From DATJSN01 sp035504095 (GTDB lineage Bacteria > Planctomycetota > Phycisphaerae > WQYP01), in assembly GCA_035504095.1 (NCBI GenBank), contig DATJSN010000010.1:1-14447 (forward strand): a stretch of DNA of 14,447 nt. The letters are read 5' to 3'. The position numbers and the translations under genes are program-made. Below the pieces are notes generated by a model, which worked only from the letters and a program-made list of their open reading frames with translations, searched no databases and was not told the DNA's origin. Shown piece after piece: positions 1-5,907 of this stretch. Position 1 is the stretch's first letter; the number at the start of each line of letters is the position of its first letter.

Positions 1-192
1 GCTCATAGATGCGCCGCTTCGTGGTGTTCTCAAAAAGTACGCTTATTTGCACTTGACAACAGCTTGCTCATAGATGCGCCGCCAAGCAGAAAATGCTCTA
101 TTCAGCAATGCGCCGCTTCGTGGTGTTCTCAAAAAGTACGCTTATTTGCACTTGACAACAGCTTGCTCATAGATGCCCCACTGTTCGCCTGA
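1..192 (+). CDS. Partial open frame with 33-residue tandem repeat (3' end of an unknown ORF)
   Basis: Frame 1 is open from the left edge to a TGA at 190-192. Because the underlying DNA repeat has a 99-bp period, the peptide repeats with a 33-residue period; the segment CAASWCSQKVRLFALDNSLL occurs twice. The start lies outside the window. I do not recognise the sequence. The Cys/Trp-containing, low-similarity peptide may simply be non-coding repeat DNA that stays open because its period is a multiple of three. No domain, signal or membrane segment is visible. Treat it as a possible gene end, not an established one. Confidence 0.2.
   Translation, partial: AHRCAASWCSQKVRLFALDNSLLIDAPPSRKCSIQQCAASWCSQKVRLFALDNSLLIDAPLFA
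9..176. repeat. Two direct copies of a 69-bp repeat (9-77 and 108-176)
   Basis: The stretch beginning ATGCGCCGCTTCGTGGTG at 9 recurs at 108 and matches base for base through 77 and 176. The copies are separated by 30 bp (78-107), giving a 99-bp period. A shorter unit, GCTCATAGATGCGCCGC, occurs at 1-17 and 66-82, with a truncated copy at 165-176, so the array probably continues to the left. The perfect identity points to recent duplication. Two visible copies of a 69-bp unit do not fit a CRISPR array. Confidence 0.85.
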
Positions 193-639
193 TCTACTGT
201 TCTACTCTCTCGGCGTGGCTTCGCCGAGCCGTCCGCTCCCGTCTCCCGACTCGGCACCCCAAATGCCGCCCCCGTCCCCCGACTCCCGACTTGTCTCTAT
301 CCCCTATCCCCTTTAGGCAGTTGATACTCCTATTCAGTATAAAGGCTCTTAAGGCCGGTTCTTTGACAAGTGAATAAGAGCAGTGACAAAATGTCTGATT
401 CTACGGAATCCGTCTGTCCATTCTCTGTCCAGATGACTAATTGTCACCCTCTTGGGAATAAAGTAAGAAAAATCTAACCGCTACAGCGCAACAACCCCTG
501 AAAATAGAGATGTTTCCTCCACTCTTAAAGGCGCAACAAGCACTAATCATGTTACGGATCAGAAAGTGTGAAATACTCTATAAAATAAGCCTTTGTAACG
601 TTGTTGCGCTTAGAAGGCCCAAAATTGGAGCAAAAAAAC
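193..639. other. Gene-free stretch: hairpin, C-rich tract, small inverted repeats
   Basis: No convincing gene is seen here. A 7-bp stem with a 6-nt loop lies at 209-228 (CTCGGCG / CGCCGAG) without a T-run, so it is not a standard terminator. A C-rich tract follows at 238-311. At 383-446 a short GTGACAA / TTGTCAC pair brackets further short repeats. The 11-bp inverted repeat AGCGCAACAAC (485-495) / GTTGTTGCGCT (600-610) encloses a third copy of GCGCAACAA at 531-539. A TATAAAAT box at 579-586, upstream of the broken helix-turn-helix gene, could be a -10 element, but no good -35 partner is present. Confidence 0.5.
238..311 (-). other. Putative G-quadruplex-forming tract (G-runs on minus strand)
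   Basis: The plus strand carries C-runs at 238-240, 245-247, 257-260, 269-273, 276-280, 285-287, 301-304 and 308-311. On the minus strand the four runs between 257 and 287 are separated by loops of 8, 2 and 4 nt, which fits an intramolecular G-quadruplex with one long loop. The motif CCCGACT recurs within the tract, suggesting growth by slippage. Any function in transcription, replication or recombination is unknown. Confidence 0.4.
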
Positions 640-1081
640 ATGCCTGGGAAAATAATGAATCCTGACTCAAAGGTCGTCGGCGAGCTTGCCGCGGCAGGAT
701 GCAGCAATTCTGAGATCGCTGATATATTAGAGCATTTCCACTCCAGATATGGCGTCTGCGTTGGTGTAAACGGGGTTGGCCGCAAGGAAGAGCGACAAGG
801 CGGGTTTGCAAAACCCCGTCGCGGAGCGATGACGCAGCGGACGACCCTGTCTGTGCCAACCCGAAGGGTCGCTTTAAGCGACGCAGACGCTAAAGCTGGA
901 GTGGAACTGCTCTAGGTTGTCCTGAAAAGACGATAGGCGCCAGGCGTTTTGCCGCCATTCTCGCCAAAAATCGGGCCGAAGTGCGCTAACATCTGCGCCA
1001 GATCCAAATCGAAGCGGCACTGGAGGCAGTGTCATGATGATGATCTGGCTGAGTATGGAAAGCGTCAGCAAACTTAGGCCC
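640..1081 (+). pseudogene. Broken helix-turn-helix gene (phage/terminase-small-subunit-like), split by inserted element
   Basis: The start is ATG 640, with GGAG at 627-630 nine bases upstream; an internal ATG lies at 655. The N-terminal part ends in SNSEIADIL at 729, the first half of a helix-turn-helix. After the inserted element, the frame from 915 reads GCPEKTIGARRFAAILAKNR, the turn, recognition helix and linker. Joined at the TA (728-729 = 913-914) the two halves are in frame and form a typical helix-turn-helix. Further decay follows: TAA at 987-989, then same-frame text reading HLRQIQIEAALEAV, then a shift near 1030-1036 into the frame reading MMMIWLSMESVSKL. That order (LRxxQ...AL...MxIWLxxxxL) resembles the small DNA-binding proteins found near phage terminases, recalled from family knowledge. 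The gene is non-functional as it stands. The 3' boundary is uncertain because the sequence after about 1081 is not recognisable. Confidence 0.65.
728..914. mobile_element. MITE-like palindromic element with ~31-bp imperfect terminal inverted repeats and TA ends
   Basis: The left end (728-760) and the reverse complement of the right end (882-914) agree at about 29 of 33 positions, sharing GAGCAnTTCCACTCCAG and later GCGTCTGCG. Both ends carry TA, as expected for a TA target duplication of the IS630/Tc1-mariner type. The interior folds extensively: GGGTTGGC / GCCAACCC (773-780 / 855-862), a hairpin at 792-822 (GCGAC...GGGTTT-GCA-AAACCC...GTCGC), GACCCT / AGGGTC (843-848 / 865-870) and the near-perfect palindrome GTCGCTTTAAGCGAC (868-882). 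It is too short to encode a transposase, so it would be a non-autonomous element mobilised in trans. Its borders are supported independently because deleting it restores the helix-turn-helix frame. Confidence 0.7.
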
Positions 1082-1138
1082 ACCAGAAGAATGGTGAACT
1101 CCGGATCGCCGTTTTCGTCCTGCACAGGCGATGTTACA

Positions 1139-1852
1139 ATGTTCCGCAGGTTCGAGACGCTATACATGAAAATCGGTTTCGCGCTATTTTCGGGTTTGTT
1201 TGCCGCCATTCTTATGCTGGCCGGTTGTCAGTCCAGCATTGTTCCGCTGCAGCCTTCCGAGGTTGGCCCGCCATGGGCGTTGCCAGTTACCGAGGCGCCA
1301 ACCACTTTCCCCTCAACTTCCCCATCGACCACGGTGTCCGCTTCGTCAGATTGGCTGGTCAATCCGGAAAACAGCATCGTCCAGACGATCGCTCCCGAAA
1401 CATATGACCACATCTGGCAACAAAGCCTGAATCTCATTTCATCCATGGGCTATCACATCAATTGGCAGGATTATCGTTTGGGCGTGATTACCACTGATCC
1501 GCGGATTGGGCCGCAAATCATTGAATTCCTTCGTCCCGACGCCACCGATGCCGAATCGATGATGGAAAGCACCATTAACACATTCCGCCGCAGTATACGC
1601 CTGACAATTACGCCGGGAAGTACACCTCAGTCGTGGAGGGTTTCCGTCGAGGTGCTTGTGGAAAAAAGAGAAAATCCGCTTGGAAATCCGGGCAATATAG
1701 CCTATGGCGGTACTACCGCATTCGGTGCGAACGTTCTTCCGCTGGAAAATGGTTACACGCCCGGAGAATCCGTTCAGCAATATTGGAGTCTGGTGGGGCG
1801 CGACCCGAAACTGGAAAAGAAAATCATCGACGAGCTTTTCCAGACACTTTAG
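1139..1852 (+). CDS. Hypothetical lipoprotein
   Basis: This is a 237-residue protein from ATG 1139, with a weak AGG at 1126-1128. ATG 1166 is an equally good start, giving a shorter signal peptide. The frame is open back to 1034, but that text belongs to the decayed gene upstream. Residues 11-29 are hydrophobic and end in the lipobox LAGC with Cys30, so the mature protein should be lipid-anchored. A Pro/Ser/Thr-rich linker (about 31-75) precedes a compact domain from about 80 to the end with conserved-looking QDYRLGVITTDP, WRVSVEVLVEK and GRDPKLEKKIIDEL. From memory this pattern resembles uncharacterised planctomycete lipoproteins; no function is assigned. It ends 28 bp from the convergent lpdA. 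Confidence 0.8.
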   Translation: MFRRFETLYMKIGFALFSGLFAAILMLAGCQSSIVPLQPSEVGPPWALPVTEAPTTFPSTSPSTTVSASSDWLVNPENSIVQTIAPETYDHIWQQSLNLISSMGYHINWQDYRLGVITTDPRIGPQIIEFLRPDATDAESMMESTINTFRRSIRLTITPGSTPQSWRVSVEVLVEKRENPLGNPGNIAYGGTTAFGANVLPLENGYTPGESVQQYWSLVGRDPKLEKKIIDELFQTL

Positions 1853-1869
1853 GCTCGCGAAGTGTTTTT
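1844..1869 (+). terminator. Weak intrinsic terminator at the end of the lipoprotein gene
   Basis: ACACTT (1844-1849) pairs with AAGTGT (1860-1865), followed by T1866-1869. The stem is only 6 bp, overlaps the lipoprotein stop codon, and sits in the short convergent gap before the lpdA stop. The position is right, but the hairpin is weak. Confidence 0.35.
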
Positions 1870-1880
1870 CCAGACAAAGC

Positions 1881-3296
1881 CTAGGAATTAATCGTACGCC
1901 CTTCCACGCCTAGGGCGGCTTCACGAATTGCTTCCGGTAAACTTGGGTGCGCATGACACGTCCGGGCGATGTCCTCGCTGCTGGCGCCGAGTTCCATGGC
2001 TATGACCGCTTCAGAGATCAGGCTTGATGCCTGCGGGCCGATGATATGTACGCCCAGCACGCGATCGCTTGCCGCTTCGGCCAGAATTTTCACCATTCCC
2101 TGAGCTTCATCCATGGACAGCGCCCGGGCATTGGCGGTAAAACGGAACTTTCCGGTTTTATATTTGATTCCCGTTTCTTTGAGCTGTTCTTCCGTTTTGC
2201 CGACCCAGGCGAATTCCGGGGCCGTATAAACGACGGATGGAATCGTGTCGTAATTTACATGGCCGGCTTTTCCCGCCATAAGCTCAACCGCGGCGATAGC
2301 TTCCTCTTCAGCTTTGTGGGCCAGCATTGGACCGCTGATCACGTCGCCAATGGCAAACACATTGGGCGCCGAGGTTTCCCAGGCATGATTTACCAGGATC
2401 CGCCCACGGTTGTCGGTATTAACACCTATTTCATTTGCCCGCAGCCCCTCCGTGTACGCTCGCCGGCCAACAGCTACGAGTACGATGTCCGTGGACAAAA
2501 ATGTTTCTTCACTCTTTGCCTCTGGCGCCTTTGAAACAAAACCGATTTGCAATTTACCGTTTTCTGTTTTCACTCCCGTAGCCTGCACATTAAAATAAAA
2601 CTCCAGCCCCTGATCGCGCAGAGTCCGCTCCATCAGACGGCGCATTTCATCATCCACGCCGGGGAGAACGCCGGGCATCATTTCCAGCACCGTGACTTTT
2701 GTCCCCAGCCGCTGCCACACCGATGAAAGCTCCAGTCCGATCGCGCCGGCGCCAATAACCGTCATATGCTCCGGAACCTTCTGAAGGGCGATGGCCTGAT
2801 CCGAGCTGATGACATTTTGAGCGTTAAACTTGATATGAGGCAGCTCAATCGGAACGCTTCCCGTGGCGATCAAAATCTTACGGGCGGTAATAGTTTTTTC
2901 CCCGTCTACCCCGGTAATCTTCAATTGATTGGCGCTCAAAAATTCCGCCATGCCAATCAGCTTGTCGACCTTGTTTTTTTTGAATAATCCGGTGATGCCG
3001 CTGGAAAGCGTATCCACAACCTTGTCTTTCCGAGCCATCAGCACCGGCAGATCTATAGCGACGTTTTCGCAGCGAATGCCCATGCGGCCATAATGATCGC
3101 GCGAGAGAACAAACTTTTCCGTTGCTTCCAGAAGTGTTTTGCTGGGGATACAGCCGACGAGCAGGCATGTTCCGCCAAGTTTGGCTTGTTTTTCCACGCA
3201 CGCCACTCTCATTCCCAGTTGGGCGGCGCGAATGGCCCCCGTATATCCGCCTGGCCCCGAGCCAATTACCACCAGATCATAATCCGCGGTCTGCAT
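1881..3296 (-). CDS. lpdA: Dihydrolipoyl dehydrogenase (E3)
   Basis: A 471-residue flavoprotein, the usual length for E3. It reoxidises dihydrolipoamide of 2-oxoacid dehydrogenase complexes or the glycine cleavage system, passing electrons through a disulfide and FAD to NAD+ in the cytoplasm. Visible motifs are the FAD-binding GSGPGG (12-17), the redox disulfide Cys44/Cys49 in GGTCLLVGCIPSK, ATGS (144-147), the NAD-binding GAGAIG (182-187) with Glu at the end of the following strand, the second FAD motif AIGD (315-318), and the dimer-interface catalytic pair His450/Glu455 in HAHPSLPEA. A good GAGGTG lies 9 bp before ATG 3296. Position 46 between the active cysteines is Leu where most E3 enzymes have Asn. 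No E1 or E2 gene lies nearby, so its partner complex is unknown. Confidence 0.95.
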   Translation of the reverse strand: MQTADYDLVVIGSGPGGYTGAIRAAQLGMRVACVEKQAKLGGTCLLVGCIPSKTLLEATEKFVLSRDHYGRMGIRCENVAIDLPVLMARKDKVVDTLSSGITGLFKKNKVDKLIGMAEFLSANQLKITGVDGEKTITARKILIATGSVPIELPHIKFNAQNVISSDQAIALQKVPEHMTVIGAGAIGLELSSVWQRLGTKVTVLEMMPGVLPGVDDEMRRLMERTLRDQGLEFYFNVQATGVKTENGKLQIGFVSKAPEAKSEETFLSTDIVLVAVGRRAYTEGLRANEIGVNTDNRGRILVNHAWETSAPNVFAIGDVISGPMLAHKAEEEAIAAVELMAGKAGHVNYDTIPSVVYTAPEFAWVGKTEEQLKETGIKYKTGKFRFTANARALSMDEAQGMVKILAEAASDRVLGVHIIGPQASSLISEAVIAMELGASSEDIARTCHAHPSLPEAIREAALGVEGRTINS

Positions 3297-3582
3297 CGAA
3301 TTTTCACCTCAAAAAACGGCGTTTTTCAGGCAGGTCCTGAATTCAGCGCCCACAATAGGGTAGGGTACGATCTTTCGCCGGTCCAGTTGTCGGCGTAAAC
3401 CCCGCCTGGGCAGCCCTTAAACGAGGCCTCAAACCGGGCGAGTTGCCAATATAATTGTTTATAGTATTGCTTTGTTATGCGGCGTTTAGCCGATAAAATG
3501 GTGTGAGCCCGGTGAATAACGGGCGCGGCGGTGGACGGTTCCTTTCTTCGCCCATGTACCAACAATTTTTGGGGCGATCGCA
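3297..3582. promoter_or_regulatory. Divergent intergenic region between lpdA and membrane-protein gene
   Basis: Promoters for both flanking genes should lie here. The most AT-rich part is 3447-3475, which includes TATAAT at 3450-3455 and, read on the minus strand, TATAAA at 3459-3464. GATAAAAT occurs at 3492-3499. None has a convincing -35 box at standard spacing. A small GCCCG / CGGGC hairpin (3507-3511 / 3520-3524) lies in the probable leader of the plus-strand gene. Confidence 0.3.
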
Positions 3583-4263
3583 ATGTTTGACGAAAAGAAA
3601 ACACAACACGACAGCGGCTTCGGGGACTTCGAGAATAAACCCAATCCTCCGGAAGATTCTCTTTCCCAAGCGGATTCATTTCTGCCGCCGCCGTCAAAAC
3701 CCCTCGACAAAGAAAGCAGCGCCACAGGTTTTGCTGCAATTCTCGCTCGCGGCGGCGTAGAGGAATCTCCGTCCATTTCCGGTCTCTCCGCGAACGCCGA
3801 TCCCGGCGGGAAAGTCGGCTCCTCCTCCATCATCGAAGCCATTTCCGACAGGCCCCGCTCCAGGTACGCCGAAATACCCGAAGCGAAAGTCATCGAATTT
3901 CGGAAGGAACCTGAGCCTCGTGCGCGCGAATCAGCGCCAACGCCGACAGCGGATTTACCGCCGTCAGCGTCCCCCTGCACAGACACTTCGGTCCATCGCC
4001 CCGGTTCCACGCAGGATCATCGTATCAATTTTTGGTTTGTTCCCATGATGATGATTTTGGGCGCTGTTCTTCTTTTGATCGGTCTCTGGGCGATCGGGGT
4101 GCTTAAGGATTTTGCGGTTCCGTTTGGGCCGTCATCCGATCCCGAAGCTATCAAGTCTGCCAAAACGTTTGCTTATATCATGCTCATCGCGCTGCCTGTC
4201 GGTTTTGCGCTTTTAATGCTGGCGCTGGTTTTGCTCTTTAGCCCTTACGTGCGCAAAAAATAA
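3583..4263 (+). CDS. Hypothetical membrane protein, disordered N-terminus and two transmembrane helices
   Basis: A 226-residue protein. Residues 1-145 are polar, rich in Pro, Ser, Glu and Lys, and probably disordered. Two hydrophobic helices follow at about 150-173 (FWFVPMMMILGAVLLLIGLW) and 195-220, ending in a short basic tail, RKK. There is no signal peptide, so the long N-terminus is probably cytoplasmic with both ends on the same side. I do not recognise the family. GGGG at 3571-3574 is a possible ribosome site 8 bp before the ATG. It is transcribed divergently from lpdA across a 286-bp gap and converges on yidD with only 12 bp between stops. That gap contains a short A-run/T-run pair (4254-4269), too weak to call a terminator. 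Confidence 0.75.
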   Translation: MFDEKKTQHDSGFGDFENKPNPPEDSLSQADSFLPPPSKPLDKESSATGFAAILARGGVEESPSISGLSANADPGGKVGSSSIIEAISDRPRSRYAEIPEAKVIEFRKEPEPRARESAPTPTADLPPSASPCTDTSVHRPGSTQDHRINFWFVPMMMILGAVLLLIGLWAIGVLKDFAVPFGPSSDPEAIKSAKTFAYIMLIALPVGFALLMLALVLLFSPYVRKK

Positions 4264-4275
4264 TTTTTGATGGAT

Positions 4276-4509
4276 TTAGTTTTTTGGTTTTACCGGGTCA
4301 TAACCGCCTTTAGACAAAGGGTGGCAGCGCAGCATTCGCTTGAGCGCCATCCACCCGCCGCGCCACGGGCCATATTCTTCGATTGCCGTGATCGCATAAA
4401 CGCTGCAGGATGGACTAAAGCGGCATTGCCCGCCGAAAAAAGGAGAAAGCGTCCACTGGTAAATTCGTATCAAACCAGTCATCAGCCATGTAACAGAATT
4501 TTGTAACAT
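4276..4509 (-). CDS. yidD: Membrane protein insertion efficiency factor YidD
   Basis: A 77-residue protein with the full YidD signature: an amphipathic N-terminus (TGLIRIYQWTLSPFFGGQ), CRFSPSCSVYA with paired cysteines, a Gly-Trp-Arg-Gly-Gly segment, and the C-terminal LRCHPLSKGGYDPV. The family is a small inner-membrane-associated protein that helps YidC/Sec insert membrane proteins. It begins 5 nt after the rnpA stop with no obvious Shine-Dalgarno, suggesting translational coupling. yidC, its usual next neighbour, is absent; the next gene is the convergent membrane-protein gene. Confidence 0.93.
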   Translation of the reverse strand: MLQNSVTWLMTGLIRIYQWTLSPFFGGQCRFSPSCSVYAITAIEEYGPWRGGWMALKRMLRCHPLSKGGYDPVKPKN

Positions 4510-4514
4510 ATAAA

Positions 4515-4880
4515 CTAAACGATCAAATTGCGGAGCCGCTCGGCATATTCCTTTACTTCCAATTTGGTATGCATCTGCACCACCAGCAGAATGTCCAGAC
4601 CTGGAGCTACGTCATGCTGCATGAGTCGAAAAGCTTCCCGAATCCGCCGGCGTATCGCATTGCGCGTGACCGCCGAACCGCAGCGCCGCGTGATAGAGAT
4701 CGCCAACCGGCTTGGAGCCCGATCATTGCGTTTTACCATGCAGGCCATCAGTGGATGAAAATGGCGCCGTTTTCCGTTCCTGAAAATGTCGTCGATCAGC
4801 GCTTTTCCACGCAGTCGCTGCGTTCGAGTCAGGCGGTAACGCCGGCGCGGGCTGGACTTTTTACTGCGATGAAAAAACAT
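4515..4880 (-). CDS. rnpA: Ribonuclease P protein component
   Basis: A 121-residue basic protein that binds RNase P RNA and helps remove tRNA 5' leaders. The family pattern is clear: RLTRTQRLRG near the N-terminus, FRNGKRRHFHPLMACMV, and the RNR signature in AVTRNAIRRRIREAFR, followed by LDILLVVQ and a C-terminal helix. The frame is open to 5093, but that extension overlaps the divergent lipoprotein gene and is not RnpA-like. ATG 4880 gives the usual short N-terminus (MFFHRSKKSSPRRR), with a modest GGAT upstream. The common upstream partner rpmH is absent; a divergent transporter operon begins 46 bp away. Confidence 0.92.
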   Translation of the reverse strand: MFFHRSKKSSPRRRYRLTRTQRLRGKALIDDIFRNGKRRHFHPLMACMVKRNDRAPSRLAISITRRCGSAVTRNAIRRRIREAFRLMQHDVAPGLDILLVVQMHTKLEVKEYAERLRNLIV

Positions 4881-4926
4881 CAATATCCATAATACACGGT
4901 TAAATACCAATGACCAGTTTTGCGTT

Positions 4927-5907
4927 ATGATAATTTCCATGTCGATTGTCGGCCGGGTATTCCGCAACAGCATTTTTCGCCATGTTTTATCAGGGGCTGT
5001 TTGCCTGCTTGTCATGGCTGGGATGCTTTTATGCGCTGGTTGCCGCCGTTCAGAGTCTCCAGCCGCAGATAATCTTCCGCGCATCATCAGCACTGTTCCG
5101 GCGGCGACGCAAATTCTGGTCCAGATTGGAGCGGGTTATACGCTGGTCGGCGTTTCGAGCTACGATCCGCCGCTGCTTAAGCCGCCTTTAAACGCTTTGC
5201 CGGTGGTGGGCGATTATCTGAACCTGGATTATGAACTTCTTCTGGCGCTTCATCCCACGGCTTTAATTATTCAAATGGCGCCTCCCCGCGTCCCTGCGGA
5301 ACTTATTTCGTTTACACAGGCACATCAGATTGATCTTGTAAACCTCAAGTTGACCACGTTGGATCAAATTTACCAAAGCACGCAAATCCTTGGAAAAATC
5401 AGCGGTCGCGAGCCACAAGCCGCCCGGGCTATCGCCGCACTTAAATCACACTTGGCGCAAATTTCCGCCCATTATGCCCATGCGTGGCGTCCACGGGTGG
5501 TTTATCTGGAAGATGTTGAGCCCGTGCGCATCGTCGGTTCCGAAAATTTTATGGACGCGTTGATCAAACTCGCCGGTGGAGAAAATGTCGGTGCTTTGGC
5601 CGGCGTAAATAGTCCGGTTATTGATCGCGAAACTCTTGTTAATCTTGCGCCCGACGTTTTATTAATCGCCGCTCCTGGTCAGGAGCCTTCCGTTGGCCCG
5701 AACGATCCGCGCCTCAGCGCATGGAACCAATTGCCTATACCCGCGGCGGAATTCGGCCGCATTTACCTGGTGCGCTGGTCCGACGCCGAAATGCCGACAC
5801 TTAACGTGGACACCCAGGTTCAATCACTGGCCAGGCTCATTCACCTCAAGGCGCCTAAATCAAACCCGCAAACACAGCCTCAGCTTCCGCCGAAAGGTGA
5901 ATTATGA
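4927..5907 (+). CDS. ABC transporter substrate-binding lipoprotein, BtuF/FhuD-like
   Basis: A 326-residue protein from ATG 4927; ATG 4939 is an alternative start, and neither has a good Shine-Dalgarno. A basic n-region and hydrophobic stretch end in LLCAGC with Cys39 as the likely lipidated residue. Cys at the -3 lipobox position, where Leu is usual, is odd. The mature part is a helical-backbone (class III) binding protein: PRIISTVPAATQILVQIGAG opens the first lobe, NLDYELLLALHPTALII is the hallmark segment, and a long helix (about 165-185) joins lobes before VVYLEDVEP in the second. It would deliver cobalamin, haem or a ferric siderophore to the permease encoded next. It is the first gene of a three-gene operon. 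Confidence 0.88.
   Translation: MIISMSIVGRVFRNSIFRHVLSGAVCLLVMAGMLLCAGCRRSESPAADNLPRIISTVPAATQILVQIGAGYTLVGVSSYDPPLLKPPLNALPVVGDYLNLDYELLLALHPTALIIQMAPPRVPAELISFTQAHQIDLVNLKLTTLDQIYQSTQILGKISGREPQAARAIAALKSHLAQISAHYAHAWRPRVVYLEDVEPVRIVGSENFMDALIKLAGGENVGALAGVNSPVIDRETLVNLAPDVLLIAAPGQEPSVGPNDPRLSAWNQLPIPAAEFGRIYLVRWSDAEMPTLNVDTQVQSLARLIHLKAPKSNPQTQPQLPPKGEL

Noticed and set aside
9..176. CRISPR array or integron attC sites
   Set aside because: The repeat unit is 69 bp with one 30-bp spacer, longer than CRISPR repeats, and no GTTRRRY/RYYYAAC core pair or cas/integrase gene is seen.
209..228. Hairpin CTCGGCG...CGCCGAG as a terminator
   Set aside because: No T-run follows on either strand.
601..915. 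Plus-strand frame of 104 codons taken as an intact small protein
   Set aside because: Only the part up to 729 looks like protein; the rest translates the inserted palindromic element. The true gene resumes after 914.
1034..1138. Longer N-terminus of the lipoprotein starting at 1034
   Set aside because: The added residues belong to the decayed upstream gene (MMMIWL...), have no ribosome site, and would bury the lipoprotein signal peptide.
874..1209. Minus-strand reading frame of 111 codons with a hydrophobic, membrane-helix-like segment
   Set aside because: Its sequence is antisense to the recognisable remains of the helix-turn-helix gene and to the lipoprotein signal peptide, and its last residues come from the inserted palindrome. 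It has no ribosome site.
2046..2534. Plus-strand frame of 162 codons opposite lpdA
   Set aside because: It is fully antisense to a well-conserved enzyme gene and shows no family features.
4254..4269. A-run/T-run pair between the membrane-protein gene and yidD as a bidirectional terminator
   Set aside because: The stem is only 6 bp and almost all A-T, too weak to call.
4881..5093. N-terminal extension of rnpA
   Set aside because: The extension does not resemble RnpA, overlaps the divergent lipoprotein gene, and the family usually begins close to the RLTR motif.
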